From positions 1 to 64,000 of the forward strand of contig NZ_BDAU01000009.1 in NCBI RefSeq assembly GCF_001612615.1: a DNA stretch of 64,000 nt. Direction: 5' to 3'. Source of the stretch: Nocardia amikacinitolerans NBRC 108937. GTDB lineage: Bacteria > Actinomycetota > Actinomycetes > Mycobacteriales > Mycobacteriaceae. The translations under genes and the position numbers were made by a program. The notes below the pieces were generated by a model. The model saw only the letters and a program-made list of their open reading frames with translations. It did not search any database and was not told the DNA's origin. Shown one piece after another: positions 1 through 7,861 of the stretch; position 1 is the first letter of the stretch; the number at the start of each line of letters is the position of its first letter.

Positions 1-1
1 G

Positions 2-1843
2 AGTGCGCCGCAGTCGGCAGTCCCGCCCGCCGCATCGCAAGCGGTCTCGGTGCCACCGAATGCGCCGCAGTCAGCAATTCCGCCCGTCGCGCCGCCGCCG
101 CAAGCCGTCCCAGTGCCGCCGCGGGGCATGTCCCCATCCGGCGGTCCTCATCCGATGTCGCATCCTCCGGGGGTGCGGCATCCCGCCCCGAGCGCACCGG
201 CTCCGTCGCAATCCGCGCCAACAACGCTGCCGCCTTACGCGTCTCCGTCCGGCGCTCCAGTGTCTCGGCAAGATGCCGCTGCGCCTGCGCCGTCGAACGT
301 GCCTGGAGCTGCCCGACCGGACGCACCTCAGCACTTGGCTGGGCCGGTGCCGCCGCTGCCCGCCGAGGCCGGGTCCGAGGTGCCGCCAACTCCATCCGAA
401 ATGGTTGCGCCCCAGCTTCCTTCGTCATTCTCGGAGCCGCCCGCGCCCGCTGCGGGGCAGCAGGTCGAACCTCCAACCGCGTCTGCACATTCGGCTTCGG
501 TTGGTCCAATCGTGAATCCCGAGACGGAAGCTGTTGCGGGCGAAGACTGTTCGGAAACAGCCGCGAAACCCACCGGAGTGTCGCCGTCGACAAGAGACAG
601 CGGCACCGCGTCGCCGTCGATCAACGAACGAAACTCCGATGCGAAGAGTGCGGCCGTCGAAGAGGAACGGCCGCTACCGCCGCCTGGGCAGGGTGCTTCG
701 GACCAGGGTGCAATCGCACCGGGGCCGGACGATACGCCGCCCGCGCCGGATTCATCTGGCGAGTCGTCGCGCGGTTCGAAAGATATTGCGGGCATGGCCG
801 AGTCATCGCTCCGCGCAGCAGGTGCTCAGCCCGGCGCCGAGGCCGCATTGCTCCGGGATAGTGTGCCCAAGGCCGACGCTGGTGGTGCGGACGGAAGTTC
901 GGTCCGCGAATCGGAAGTCGTTGCAGACGATGTGAAGTCGTCTGTCGTGCGAGGTGCCATGCCCGGCCCCGCGGGCACACCCTCGGGCCGGCGCGCGGAG
1001 GATGCTGAGCGGCAAGGCCAGGCAGCTGGGCCACCGCTCGCCGGTCCACCCCCGGTCGCGCCGCCGATGTCGGTCCCGGGCAACGGCCCGTCCGGTCCAC
1101 CGCCCGGCTATCCGCCGCACGGCCCGAATCCTGGTGGACCTCAGCCGGTACCGCCGCGCCGCAGTCCCGCCGGACTGTTCGGTGCGCTGGCGCTGGGCCT
1201 GGTGGTGGTCGTCGCGTTGGCGGTCGGCGTTGTCGCCGTGGTGGCGTCGCGGTCGGATTCGGGAGACGGCAGCGCGGCCGCACCGGCGACCGTGCCGCCG
1301 AGAGCGGCATCCCCGGCTCCCGCACCGGATCCGCTGGCGGCGAGCAGGCGGGCGTTCCCGACGCTGCTGCCGCAGGAGACCGGCACCATCGGTGAGGGGT
1401 ACGAGGACGCGACCTGCTATGCCGAAAAGCGGGGTGACCGTTTGAACATCGATGAGGAAGTGCTCACGTCGAGCCCGTGGATCCTCGCCTGGGAGTGTCG
1501 CCGCGATGTCGACAACCCGTTCGGCATGAGCTACACCGTCCTCGAATACCAGTCCGCGGCCGCGGCGCGGTCGGTGGTGGACGCGTTGCCGATCAATGCC
1601 GCGACGCCCGGGCGCAAGTCGGGTGTGCCGTTCACCCAACATCTTTGGATCCGAGCGGATCCGCCGGGCCCGGTGCCGTCGCACTACTACACGGCGAAAC
1701 TCGTGGTGAGCTTCTCCGGCGAGACCGCCCACGCGAACTACCTCGTGTACGCGAGCCACCGAGGCCCCGCCCGCGCCGCGCGGGCTCCCGTGCCGCCCGG
1801 CGAAGACGAGCTCGCGGACTGGTGGACGACCGCGCCGTTGTGA
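2..1843 (+). CDS. Proline-rich single-pass membrane protein, 5'-truncated by window edge
   Basis: The frame is open from the first bases of the window, so the true start lies upstream; at least 613 residues are visible. The first ~390 residues are low-complexity Pro/Ala/Ser/Gly with many PP and PPxG runs. A hydrophobic helix (Leu/Val/Ala, about nt 1165-1245) follows, then a Pro/Ala linker and a C-terminal domain of ~150 residues with two cysteines (ATCYAEK and WECRRD) and a clear folded character. The topology looks like a cytoplasmic disordered arm, one membrane span and an extracytoplasmic domain, as in many mycolata envelope proteins that sit near Ser/Thr kinases. I do not recognise a family or function for the C-terminal domain. 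The last codons are part of a short repeat that continues past the stop. Confidence 0.75.
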   Translation, partial: SAPQSAVPPAASQAVSVPPNAPQSAIPPVAPPPQAVPVPPRGMSPSGGPHPMSHPPGVRHPAPSAPAPSQSAPTTLPPYASPSGAPVSRQDAAAPAPSNVPGAARPDAPQHLAGPVPPLPAEAGSEVPPTPSEMVAPQLPSSFSEPPAPAAGQQVEPPTASAHSASVGPIVNPETEAVAGEDCSETAAKPTGVSPSTRDSGTASPSINERNSDAKSAAVEEERPLPPPGQGASDQGAIAPGPDDTPPAPDSSGESSRGSKDIAGMAESSLRAAGAQPGAEAALLRDSVPKADAGGADGSSVRESEVVADDVKSSVVRGAMPGPAGTPSGRRAEDAERQGQAAGPPLAGPPPVAPPMSVPGNGPSGPPPGYPPHGPNPGGPQPVPPRRSPAGLFGALALGLVVVVALAVGVVAVVASRSDSGDGSAAAPATVPPRAASPAPAPDPLAASRRAFPTLLPQETGTIGEGYEDATCYAEKRGDRLNIDEEVLTSSPWILAWECRRDVDNPFGMSYTVLEYQSAAAARSVVDALPINAATPGRKSGVPFTQHLWIRADPPGPVPSHYYTAKLVVSFSGETAHANYLVYASHRGPARAARAPVPPGEDELADWWTTAPL

Positions 1844-1918
1844 GTCACCGCGCCGTTCTAGGTGACAGCGCCGCTGGTAAGTGACGGCGCCGTGGTCAAT
1901 GACAGCGCCGCTGTGAAG
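1825..1918. repeat. Five imperfect 18-19-bp tandem repeats spanning the CDS end
   Basis: Units begin at 1825, 1844, 1862, 1881 and 1900, each built around GTGACNGCGCCG followed by a TGA/TAG/TAA-like triplet. The first unit is the last six codons and stop of the upstream gene; the others fill the gap to the next gene. Seen directly in the sequence; origin by local duplication of the gene's end is inferred. Confidence 0.7.
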
Positions 1919-1932
1919 GTCGCCCCGCCCAC

Positions 1933-4425
1933 TCAGTCGACCGCCAGCGCCTCCACGATCGGCATCCGCGCCGCGCGCAACGCGGGCGGAATCGACCCGA
2001 GCAGCGCCAGCGTCAGTGCGGCGGCGCCGTAGCCAAGCAGCATCGGGCTCGGCTCGTAGACGATGTCGATGGTCATGGCGTGACCGATGGCGACGGCCGC
2101 CAGATACTGGATCGCCGCGCCGACGACGAGACCGATTGCGGCGCCGATGAATCCGATGCCCGCCGCTTCGGCGAGCACCGAACGCAGCAGGAACTTGCGG
2201 CTGGTGCCCATGGCGCGCAGCACGCCGAGTTCACGGCGGCGTTCGAGCACCGAGAGCATCAGGGTGTTCAGCAGCGCGATGGTCGCGACGAGCACCACGA
2301 TCCACAAGATCGCCCTGCTCATCACCGAACCCTGCCGCATGCTCGACGAGATCGCGGTGACGGCGTCCTGCCCCGAGCTGACGTGGAACTGTTCCGGCAC
2401 GGCGGCGCGGATGGCGGCCTGCACCGCCGCCGGGTCCGCACCGGGCGCCATCTGGACGGACAGAATGGTCTCGCCGGGGCGTTGGTACCACTGGCGCAGG
2501 TGCTCCAAGTCCATCATCACGATGCCCGAGATCGCCGACACGTACGGGATGACCTGCAGCACCTCCACCCGGTGCGGCCCGGTCGGCGTTTGCAGCGTCA
2601 GCTCCGCGCCCGCGTTCACATCGAGTGATCGGGCCACGTCGCGGGAGATCACCACGCCCTCGCCGGAGGTCATGCGCGGCAACAGACTTCGATCGACGGC
2701 ATTCGACCGAATATCGCCCTGCGCGGTCGGATAGCCCTGCAGCATGACCCGCCCGGTTCCCAGGGTGGCGAAGGCCATCTGCGCCGGGCTGACCTGCTCG
2801 ACACCCGCGACCTTCGCGACGATGTCCTTCAGCTCGTCGGGTAGCAGCGGCCCGGTCGGGAACTGCTCCATCGCGGTCGGACTGACGTAGACGTCGGCCG
2901 TGCCCAGATCCTCGAAGGTCGCGGTGGCCGAGTCGACCATATTCGCCGAGGCGCCGCCCATCGCCACGGTGGCGGAGACGCCGATCATCACCGTCATCGC
3001 CGTCGCCCACACCCGGCGCGGCGCGCGTTCCAGCGTGGTGGAGCCGAGCGCCCCTGGCGCGCCGAAGCGGCGGGCGATCGCGGCGGCGGTGCGCACGATC
3101 GGTTCGGTGGCCGCGAAACAGACGAGCAGCGTCGCCGTGAACGCCAGCGAGATGGAGGCGAGCGAGAGCCTGCCGAGATCGGCCCTTGCGACCAGGACGG
3201 CGCACACTGCGAGTCCGATACCGAATACTGCTGCGGACCAACGCAATAGGGGACGCGCCGTGTCGGCCTGTCCGACGCCGACCGGGGCAAGCGCCTCGAT
3301 CGGCTGCACCTTGTAGACCTGCCGTGCGGCGAGTGTCGCGGCCGTGACGCTGGCCAGCACGCAGGCCGCCACCGCGGCCGGAACGGCGTAGCCGGGCACC
3401 ATGTACTCGGTGCGCGCCTCCACCGACTGCACCATGGCGGCCGGTAGCCGGTCGATCGCGGTGCGGCCCATGAAGATTCCGAGGACCGCGCCGATCGCGC
3501 TGCCGAGCAGGCCGAGCAGCGCGGCCTCGGCGAGCAGGTCGCGCACCATTGGTCCGCGCTTGCCGCCGATCGCGCGCAGCAGCGACAGCGTCGGCCTGCG
3601 CTGGGCGACCGCCATGCTCATCGCGTTGTAGATCAGGAACGCCGAGACGATCAGCGCCGCGGCCGAGGACATCAGCGTCGAGTAGCGGACGATCTGGATC
3701 GCCCCGCCCGCCTGCGCGGTGCGCAGATCCGGATCGGCGACGACGGCGCGTCCGTCCACCGCCGCGGTCAGCGCGGCGCGTAGTTCGCCGAGATCGGCGC
3801 CGTCGTCGGCGATGATCTGCACCGAGTCCAGCTTGCCGACGCGGTCGGTCAAGAACTGCGCCAAACCCAGTGGCGCGGCGACGATGTGACCGCCGTTGAG
3901 CTTGTCCGAGGTCTCGGCGTCGAGCACGCCCGCCACGGTGACGGTGCCGATGCCGAGCGGAAACTCCTCGCCCTCGGCGTAACCCATCGCCGCGCCGACG
4001 AGAACGCCGCGCGGCGTGGTGATCAGCTTCGTCGTGTGCGCGCCCATCGGCCCCGCCAGCTCGCTGTCGAGCGCGGTGATGTTCGCCTCGGCGCCGAGCA
4101 GCAGCGCCCGATCCTCGCCCGAGCCCAACTGGGCGCGCAGCATCGGCACCGCCTGGTCGACGCCCGGCGTCGCGGTGATGCGCGGCAACAGTTGCTGATC
4201 GAAGCCCGCGTCGGTGATGCCGGTGATCTCCAGTGCCGCTTTGCCGCCGAGCGCCTTGGTGAGTCGATCCACCGACCCGGTGACGGAACCGGAGATGCTC
4301 AGCACCGCGACGAGCAGCGAGGCGGACACCGCCATCACGGTCATCGACATGACGGTCCGGCCGCGGTGTGCGAGCAGTTCGCCGAAGTTGAACAGCCGCA
4401 ACCGATCCCACGCCGCCCGGATCAT
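1933..4425 (-). CDS. ABC exporter permease, FtsX/MacB family
   Basis: An 830-residue membrane protein with the duplicated FtsX layout. An N-terminal span (about residues 25-50) is followed by an extracytoplasmic domain, three or four helices around residues 255-360, further spans near 395-440, a second extracytoplasmic domain, and three C-terminal helices (about 705-820). Both helix bundles carry the family's LLRAIGG / LGVLRAMGTS loop that contacts the ATPase. The start ATG overlaps the stop of the ATPase gene by 4 bp (ATGA), so the two are translationally coupled. The family moves lipids, lipoproteins, peptides or drugs out of the membrane using ATP; the substrate here cannot be read from sequence. 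The divergent two-component system at 5.7-7.8 kb is a candidate regulator (inference from position). Confidence 0.93.
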   Translation of the reverse strand: MIRAAWDRLRLFNFGELLAHRGRTVMSMTVMAVSASLLVAVLSISGSVTGSVDRLTKALGGKAALEITGITDAGFDQQLLPRITATPGVDQAVPMLRAQLGSGEDRALLLGAEANITALDSELAGPMGAHTTKLITTPRGVLVGAAMGYAEGEEFPLGIGTVTVAGVLDAETSDKLNGGHIVAAPLGLAQFLTDRVGKLDSVQIIADDGADLGELRAALTAAVDGRAVVADPDLRTAQAGGAIQIVRYSTLMSSAAALIVSAFLIYNAMSMAVAQRRPTLSLLRAIGGKRGPMVRDLLAEAALLGLLGSAIGAVLGIFMGRTAIDRLPAAMVQSVEARTEYMVPGYAVPAAVAACVLASVTAATLAARQVYKVQPIEALAPVGVGQADTARPLLRWSAAVFGIGLAVCAVLVARADLGRLSLASISLAFTATLLVCFAATEPIVRTAAAIARRFGAPGALGSTTLERAPRRVWATAMTVMIGVSATVAMGGASANMVDSATATFEDLGTADVYVSPTAMEQFPTGPLLPDELKDIVAKVAGVEQVSPAQMAFATLGTGRVMLQGYPTAQGDIRSNAVDRSLLPRMTSGEGVVISRDVARSLDVNAGAELTLQTPTGPHRVEVLQVIPYVSAISGIVMMDLEHLRQWYQRPGETILSVQMAPGADPAAVQAAIRAAVPEQFHVSSGQDAVTAISSSMRQGSVMSRAILWIVVLVATIALLNTLMLSVLERRRELGVLRAMGTSRKFLLRSVLAEAAGIGFIGAAIGLVVGAAIQYLAAVAIGHAMTIDIVYEPSPMLLGYGAAALTLALLGSIPPALRAARMPIVEALAVD

Positions 4426-5171
4426 GCGCGCACCGAACCCTCGTCCAGCGCCGCGCCCTTGTCCGAGGCGGCGCTGCGGCGCTCGACCCGATCGTTGGAG
4501 CCGATCTTGCCGTCGCGCAACGTGATCACCCGGTCGCAGTACTCCACCGCGCCCATGTCGTGGGTCACCATGACCACGGAATTGCCGTTGCCCGCGATGT
4601 CACCGAGCAGTTCGAGGATCGACGCGCCGGTCTTGGAATCCAGATTGCCGGTCGGCTCGTCGGCGAGGATCAGCGGCGGATCCATGGTCAATGCCCTGGC
4701 CACCGCCACCCGCTGCATCTGGCCGCCGGACAGCTCGGCAGGGCGATGGTCGGCCCGGTTGCCGAGCCCGACCCGATCGAGCAGTTCCAGCGCCTTCGGC
4801 TTGGCCTTGCGTAACCCCGTGCCGTCCAACAACTTCGGGATCGCGACGTTCTCCCAGGCGGTCAGCGTGGGCAGCAGGTTGAAGAACTGGAAGACGAAAC
4901 CGACGCGGTGGCGGCGGAATTCGGACTGCTGTTCCTCGTTCAGCGCGCCGATCTCCTCGCCCTGGAAGCGGATCGACCCCGCGTCCGGGCTGTCCAGCGC
5001 GCCGAGCAGATGCAGCAGCGTGCTCTTGCCGGAGCCGGACGGGCCGATGATGGAGGTGAATTCGCCCCCCTCGATACGCAGACTGACGCCGTCCAGCGCG
5101 CGGACGGTCTGTTCGCCGACCCGGTACTGCTTGACGATGTCCGACAGTTCCAGCATGGCCGGGTCCGACAT
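4422..5171 (-). CDS. ABC exporter ATP-binding protein, LolD/MacB type
   Basis: 249 residues with a complete ABC ATPase set: Walker A GPSGSGKST (about residue 40), Q-loop FVFQFFNLLP, signature LSGGQMQRVAVARAL, Walker B LILADEPTGNLD and the H-loop VMVTHD. The length and the TGNLD Walker B extension are typical of the LolD/MacB/FtsE-like group that pairs with FtsX-type permeases. A strong GGGGGAAG ribosome site precedes the ATG. It is the first gene of a two-gene operon with the permease at 1933-4425. It energises export at the cytoplasmic face of the membrane. Confidence 0.94.
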   Translation of the reverse strand: MSDPAMLELSDIVKQYRVGEQTVRALDGVSLRIEGGEFTSIIGPSGSGKSTLLHLLGALDSPDAGSIRFQGEEIGALNEEQQSEFRRHRVGFVFQFFNLLPTLTAWENVAIPKLLDGTGLRKAKPKALELLDRVGLGNRADHRPAELSGGQMQRVAVARALTMDPPLILADEPTGNLDSKTGASILELLGDIAGNGNSVVMVTHDMGAVEYCDRVITLRDGKIGSNDRVERRSAASDKGAALDEGSVRA

Positions 5172-5205
5172 AGTGCTTCCCCCAATCGCTTTCGTTTCTC
5201 AGGTG

Positions 5206-5526
5206 CTATCTCGCCAGCGCTTCGACGGCCAGGTGGCGGCGACGATACTGGCAATCGAGCACTGCGCGCAGCGCGGGCTGCTCCGCGGCGAGCTCGAGGT
5301 AGGCCTCTACGGCGGACTGTCCCTGCGTCAAGGCTTGCTCCATTTTGACGTCCAAATGCAGCTGCCACCGGTAATTCAAGGCGAGAAGTACTCCCTCCGG
5401 GCCGCCGAACAGCCGATCCAGCCCCGGTATCCCCGTGAACAGGTCGGGACTTTCCGGATCGACCGCGGCGCGGGCGAGCACGGTGTGCACGATTTCGGTC
5501 CGAGCGTGTTGTTCTTCCCAGGACAT
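5206..5526 (-). CDS. Small conserved-looking protein of unknown function
   Basis: 106 residues from the ATG at 5526, chosen because GAAAGG lies 8 nt upstream; a longer frame to 5592 has no ribosome site. The protein begins MSWEEQHARTEIVH and is a soluble, helix-rich, mildly acidic protein with a TGIPGLDRLFGGPEGVLLA segment and an RRRHLAVEALAR tail. No signal peptide, membrane span or catalytic motif is visible. It lies 34 bp upstream of the ABC ATPase gene on the same strand and could be its first cistron. I do not recognise the family. Confidence 0.6.
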   Translation of the reverse strand: MSWEEQHARTEIVHTVLARAAVDPESPDLFTGIPGLDRLFGGPEGVLLALNYRWQLHLDVKMEQALTQGQSAVEAYLELAAEQPALRAVLDCQYRRRHLAVEALAR

Positions 5527-5717
5527 GTCATCGGCCTTTCGTGAGGCGTCCGCCGCACCGCCGGTCGGGCCGCGCGACGAGATTGCAGCCAACGCTACGG
5601 CCGGGACGGGCCGGTGTCGTCGTGCCGAGGACGCGAATCGATCTCCTACCGTGGTAGGAGGCGCGGACCGTTCCCGGAACGATGCGTCGGCCCAGGTCCG
5701 CCGACTAGCCTGACAAG

Positions 5718-7124
5718 ATGGATGTGACGCAGGCCATCCCTCCGCCCGCGGGCGCCGGGAAGGCGGTTCCGTTCCGAGAGCGTGGGCGGGTGCGGGATCG
5801 GCTCGCCGCGTTCGCGCGCGATCCGATCGGCACCTTCCGGCGAAGTCTGACGGAGCTGCCGTTCGACTATCCGCCGAAGGTGATCGTCATCGCCGACATC
5901 GCCACCTTCGTCATCGGAGTCGCCGCCACCGTGCAGCGGCACGCCTACTTCCCGACCGCGGTGCCGCTGCTCGCCATGCTGTTGCTGTTCATCTCGGTCC
6001 CGGCGTTCTGCCTGTTCGGCGTGGTGCCGAACCCGGGCACGCTCGGGCTGTGCGGGATGGGCGCGGCGGCGCTGTTCCTGCTGCAACCGGTCGCGGCGGA
6101 TTTCGCGCCGTTCGTTCTGGTCATAGTCGTCGGCGAGGTCGCGGCGATCGCGTCGGTGCGGGTCGGCGCCGCGGTGGCCGTAGGCGCGATCGCCGAGTTG
6201 GTGGCCTTCGACATCGCGGGCAACGTGTGGTGGAGCGCCGACACCGAGCGCTTCGACGGGTTGCCGATGTACGGCATGGGCATCGTGCTCGGCTTCATGT
6301 GCGGGCTGATGCTCCAGTACCAACGCCGGTTCCTCTACCGGGAACGGCACTACCAGGAAATGCGCGCGGCACAGGCGGCCGAGGAAGAACGGCGCAGGAT
6401 CGCCCGCGAGGTGCACGACGTGATCGCGCACTCGCTGAGCATCACGCTGCTGCACCTCACCGCGGCGCGACACGCGCTGGAGACCGATCGAGACGTCGAC
6501 GAGGCGGTGGAGGCCCTGGTCGACGCCGAACGACTCGGCCGCCAGGCGATGGCCGACATCCGGCGCACCGTCGGCCTGCTGGACAAACGCCCCTCCAGGC
6601 TGGCCCCGGAACCGAGCGTCCGCGATATCGAGGACCTGGTCGGCGATTTCGTGCGCGCCGGACTCGACGTGCGCTACCGGTGCACCGACGACCTGTCCCC
6701 GGTGACGGCGGCGGTGGGCCTCGCGCTCTACCGCATCGGTCAGGAGTCGCTGGCCAACGTGGTCAAGCACGCGCCGGGCGCGACGGCGACCGTCCTGCTC
6801 ACGGTGGACGAGGCCGCGGCGGCGCTGACGGTGGTCAACACGCTGCCCGATGGACTGCCCGCGCAGCGCGGCCACGGCATGGGCCTGACCGGCATGTGGC
6901 AGCGCGCCGAACTGCTCGGTGGACGGCTGACCGCGGGACCCGCCGAGGACGGCTGGTCCGTGCGGGCCGAGTTCCCGCTCGTCGCGTCCAAGGCGTGGCT
7001 GCACTGTCCGCTGCCCGGTCTGTTCCTCGACGCCACGACCGCTGTGCGCGAGGGCGCGACACGGCGCGAGCAGTCGCCCTCCCTCGGCGCTCCGGCATGG
7101 CGCACCCTGCGGGAGGGCGCGTGA
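5718..7124 (+). CDS. Sensor histidine kinase, NarL/DesK (HisKA_3) family
   Basis: 468 residues. Five or six membrane helices occupy roughly residues 55-205. A short coiled linker then leads to the HisKA_3 dimerisation box REVHDVIAHSLS, with the phospho-accepting His near residue 235, and a HATPase_c domain (ESLANVVKHAPG N-box; GHGMGLTGMWQRA G-box). This is the usual build of kinases that sense membrane or envelope state and phosphorylate a LuxR-type response regulator. The stop overlaps the GTG start of the regulator (GTGA), which is direct evidence for a paired operon. Transcribed away from the ABC exporter at 1.9-5.2 kb, a common arrangement when the system controls an exporter; that link is inference. 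Confidence 0.93.
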   Translation: MDVTQAIPPPAGAGKAVPFRERGRVRDRLAAFARDPIGTFRRSLTELPFDYPPKVIVIADIATFVIGVAATVQRHAYFPTAVPLLAMLLLFISVPAFCLFGVVPNPGTLGLCGMGAAALFLLQPVAADFAPFVLVIVVGEVAAIASVRVGAAVAVGAIAELVAFDIAGNVWWSADTERFDGLPMYGMGIVLGFMCGLMLQYQRRFLYRERHYQEMRAAQAAEEERRRIAREVHDVIAHSLSITLLHLTAARHALETDRDVDEAVEALVDAERLGRQAMADIRRTVGLLDKRPSRLAPEPSVRDIEDLVGDFVRAGLDVRYRCTDDLSPVTAAVGLALYRIGQESLANVVKHAPGATATVLLTVDEAAAALTVVNTLPDGLPAQRGHGMGLTGMWQRAELLGGRLTAGPAEDGWSVRAEFPLVASKAWLHCPLPGLFLDATTAVREGATRREQSPSLGAPAWRTLREGA

Positions 7125-7810
7125 CGGCCGCCGCCCCCGACACGGACGCCATCGCCGTCCTCGTCGTCGACGACCAGGAACTTGTGCGCGGCGGCCTGCG
7201 CCGGATCCTGCGCCGCCGCGACGGTTTCCTGGTGACCGAATGCGCCGACGGTGACGAGGTGCCCGCCGCGGTGGCCGCCGACAAGCCCGACGTGGTGCTG
7301 ATGGATCTGCGCATGAAACGCGTCGACGGCATCGACGCCACCCGCCTGCTGCGCGCGACCGAGGGCGCGCCACCGGTGCTCGTACTCACCACGTTCGACG
7401 ACGACCAGCTGCTGTCCGGCGCGCTGCGCGCGGGCGCCGCCGGTTTCATCCTCAAGGATTCGCCCGCCGAGGACCTGATCCGCGCGGTGCGGATGGTCGC
7501 CGCGGGCGGCGCGTGGCTGGACCCCTCGGTGACGGGTCGGGTCCTGTCGGCCTACCGAACCGTCCGTCCGGTATCCGCGCGAGCCGACAGCAGACTAGCG
7601 GATTTGACCGCGCGCGAGTACGAAGTGCTCGAACTCATCGGCCGCGGCCGCGCGAACGCGGAAATCGCCAGGCAGCTGGGCATCTCGGAAGTCACCGTGA
7701 AAAGCCATGTCGGACACATATTCGGCAAGCTGGACCTGCGAGATCGGGCCGCCGCGATCGTCTTTGCGTTTGACCACGGGGTGGTCTCACCCGGAGAATC
7801 CACTCTCTAA
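7121..7810 (+). CDS. Response regulator, NarL/LuxR family
   Basis: 229 residues from the GTG at 7121, which has GGGAGGG just upstream and overlaps the kinase stop. The receiver domain shows the acidic pair in VLVVDDQE, the phospho-acceptor Asp in VLMDLRM and the switch residues LTTFDD and ILKDS. The C-terminal LuxR-type helix-turn-helix covers LTAREYEVLELIGRGRANAE through ISEVTVKSHVGHIFGKL. It is the DNA-binding partner of the kinase at 5718-7124. Targets are not shown, but the divergent exporter genes are the obvious nearby candidates. Confidence 0.94.
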   Translation: MTAAAPDTDAIAVLVVDDQELVRGGLRRILRRRDGFLVTECADGDEVPAAVAADKPDVVLMDLRMKRVDGIDATRLLRATEGAPPVLVLTTFDDDQLLSGALRAGAAGFILKDSPAEDLIRAVRMVAAGGAWLDPSVTGRVLSAYRTVRPVSARADSRLADLTAREYEVLELIGRGRANAEIARQLGISEVTVKSHVGHIFGKLDLRDRAAAIVFAFDHGVVSPGESTL

Positions 7811-7861
7811 CGGGCAACCCGGAGCAGTGGGTCGCCGCCCGGGATGTGGAGGTTGCACGGG

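Noticed and set aside
3886..5544. Plus-strand frame of ~550 codons opposite the ABC exporter genes
   Set aside because: Mirror of a GC-rich coding region; composition is not protein-like and it runs antisense to recognised motifs.
5646..7373. Minus-strand ~575-codon frame opposite the histidine kinase
   Set aside because: His/Arg-rich antisense product of the kinase gene without start signals.
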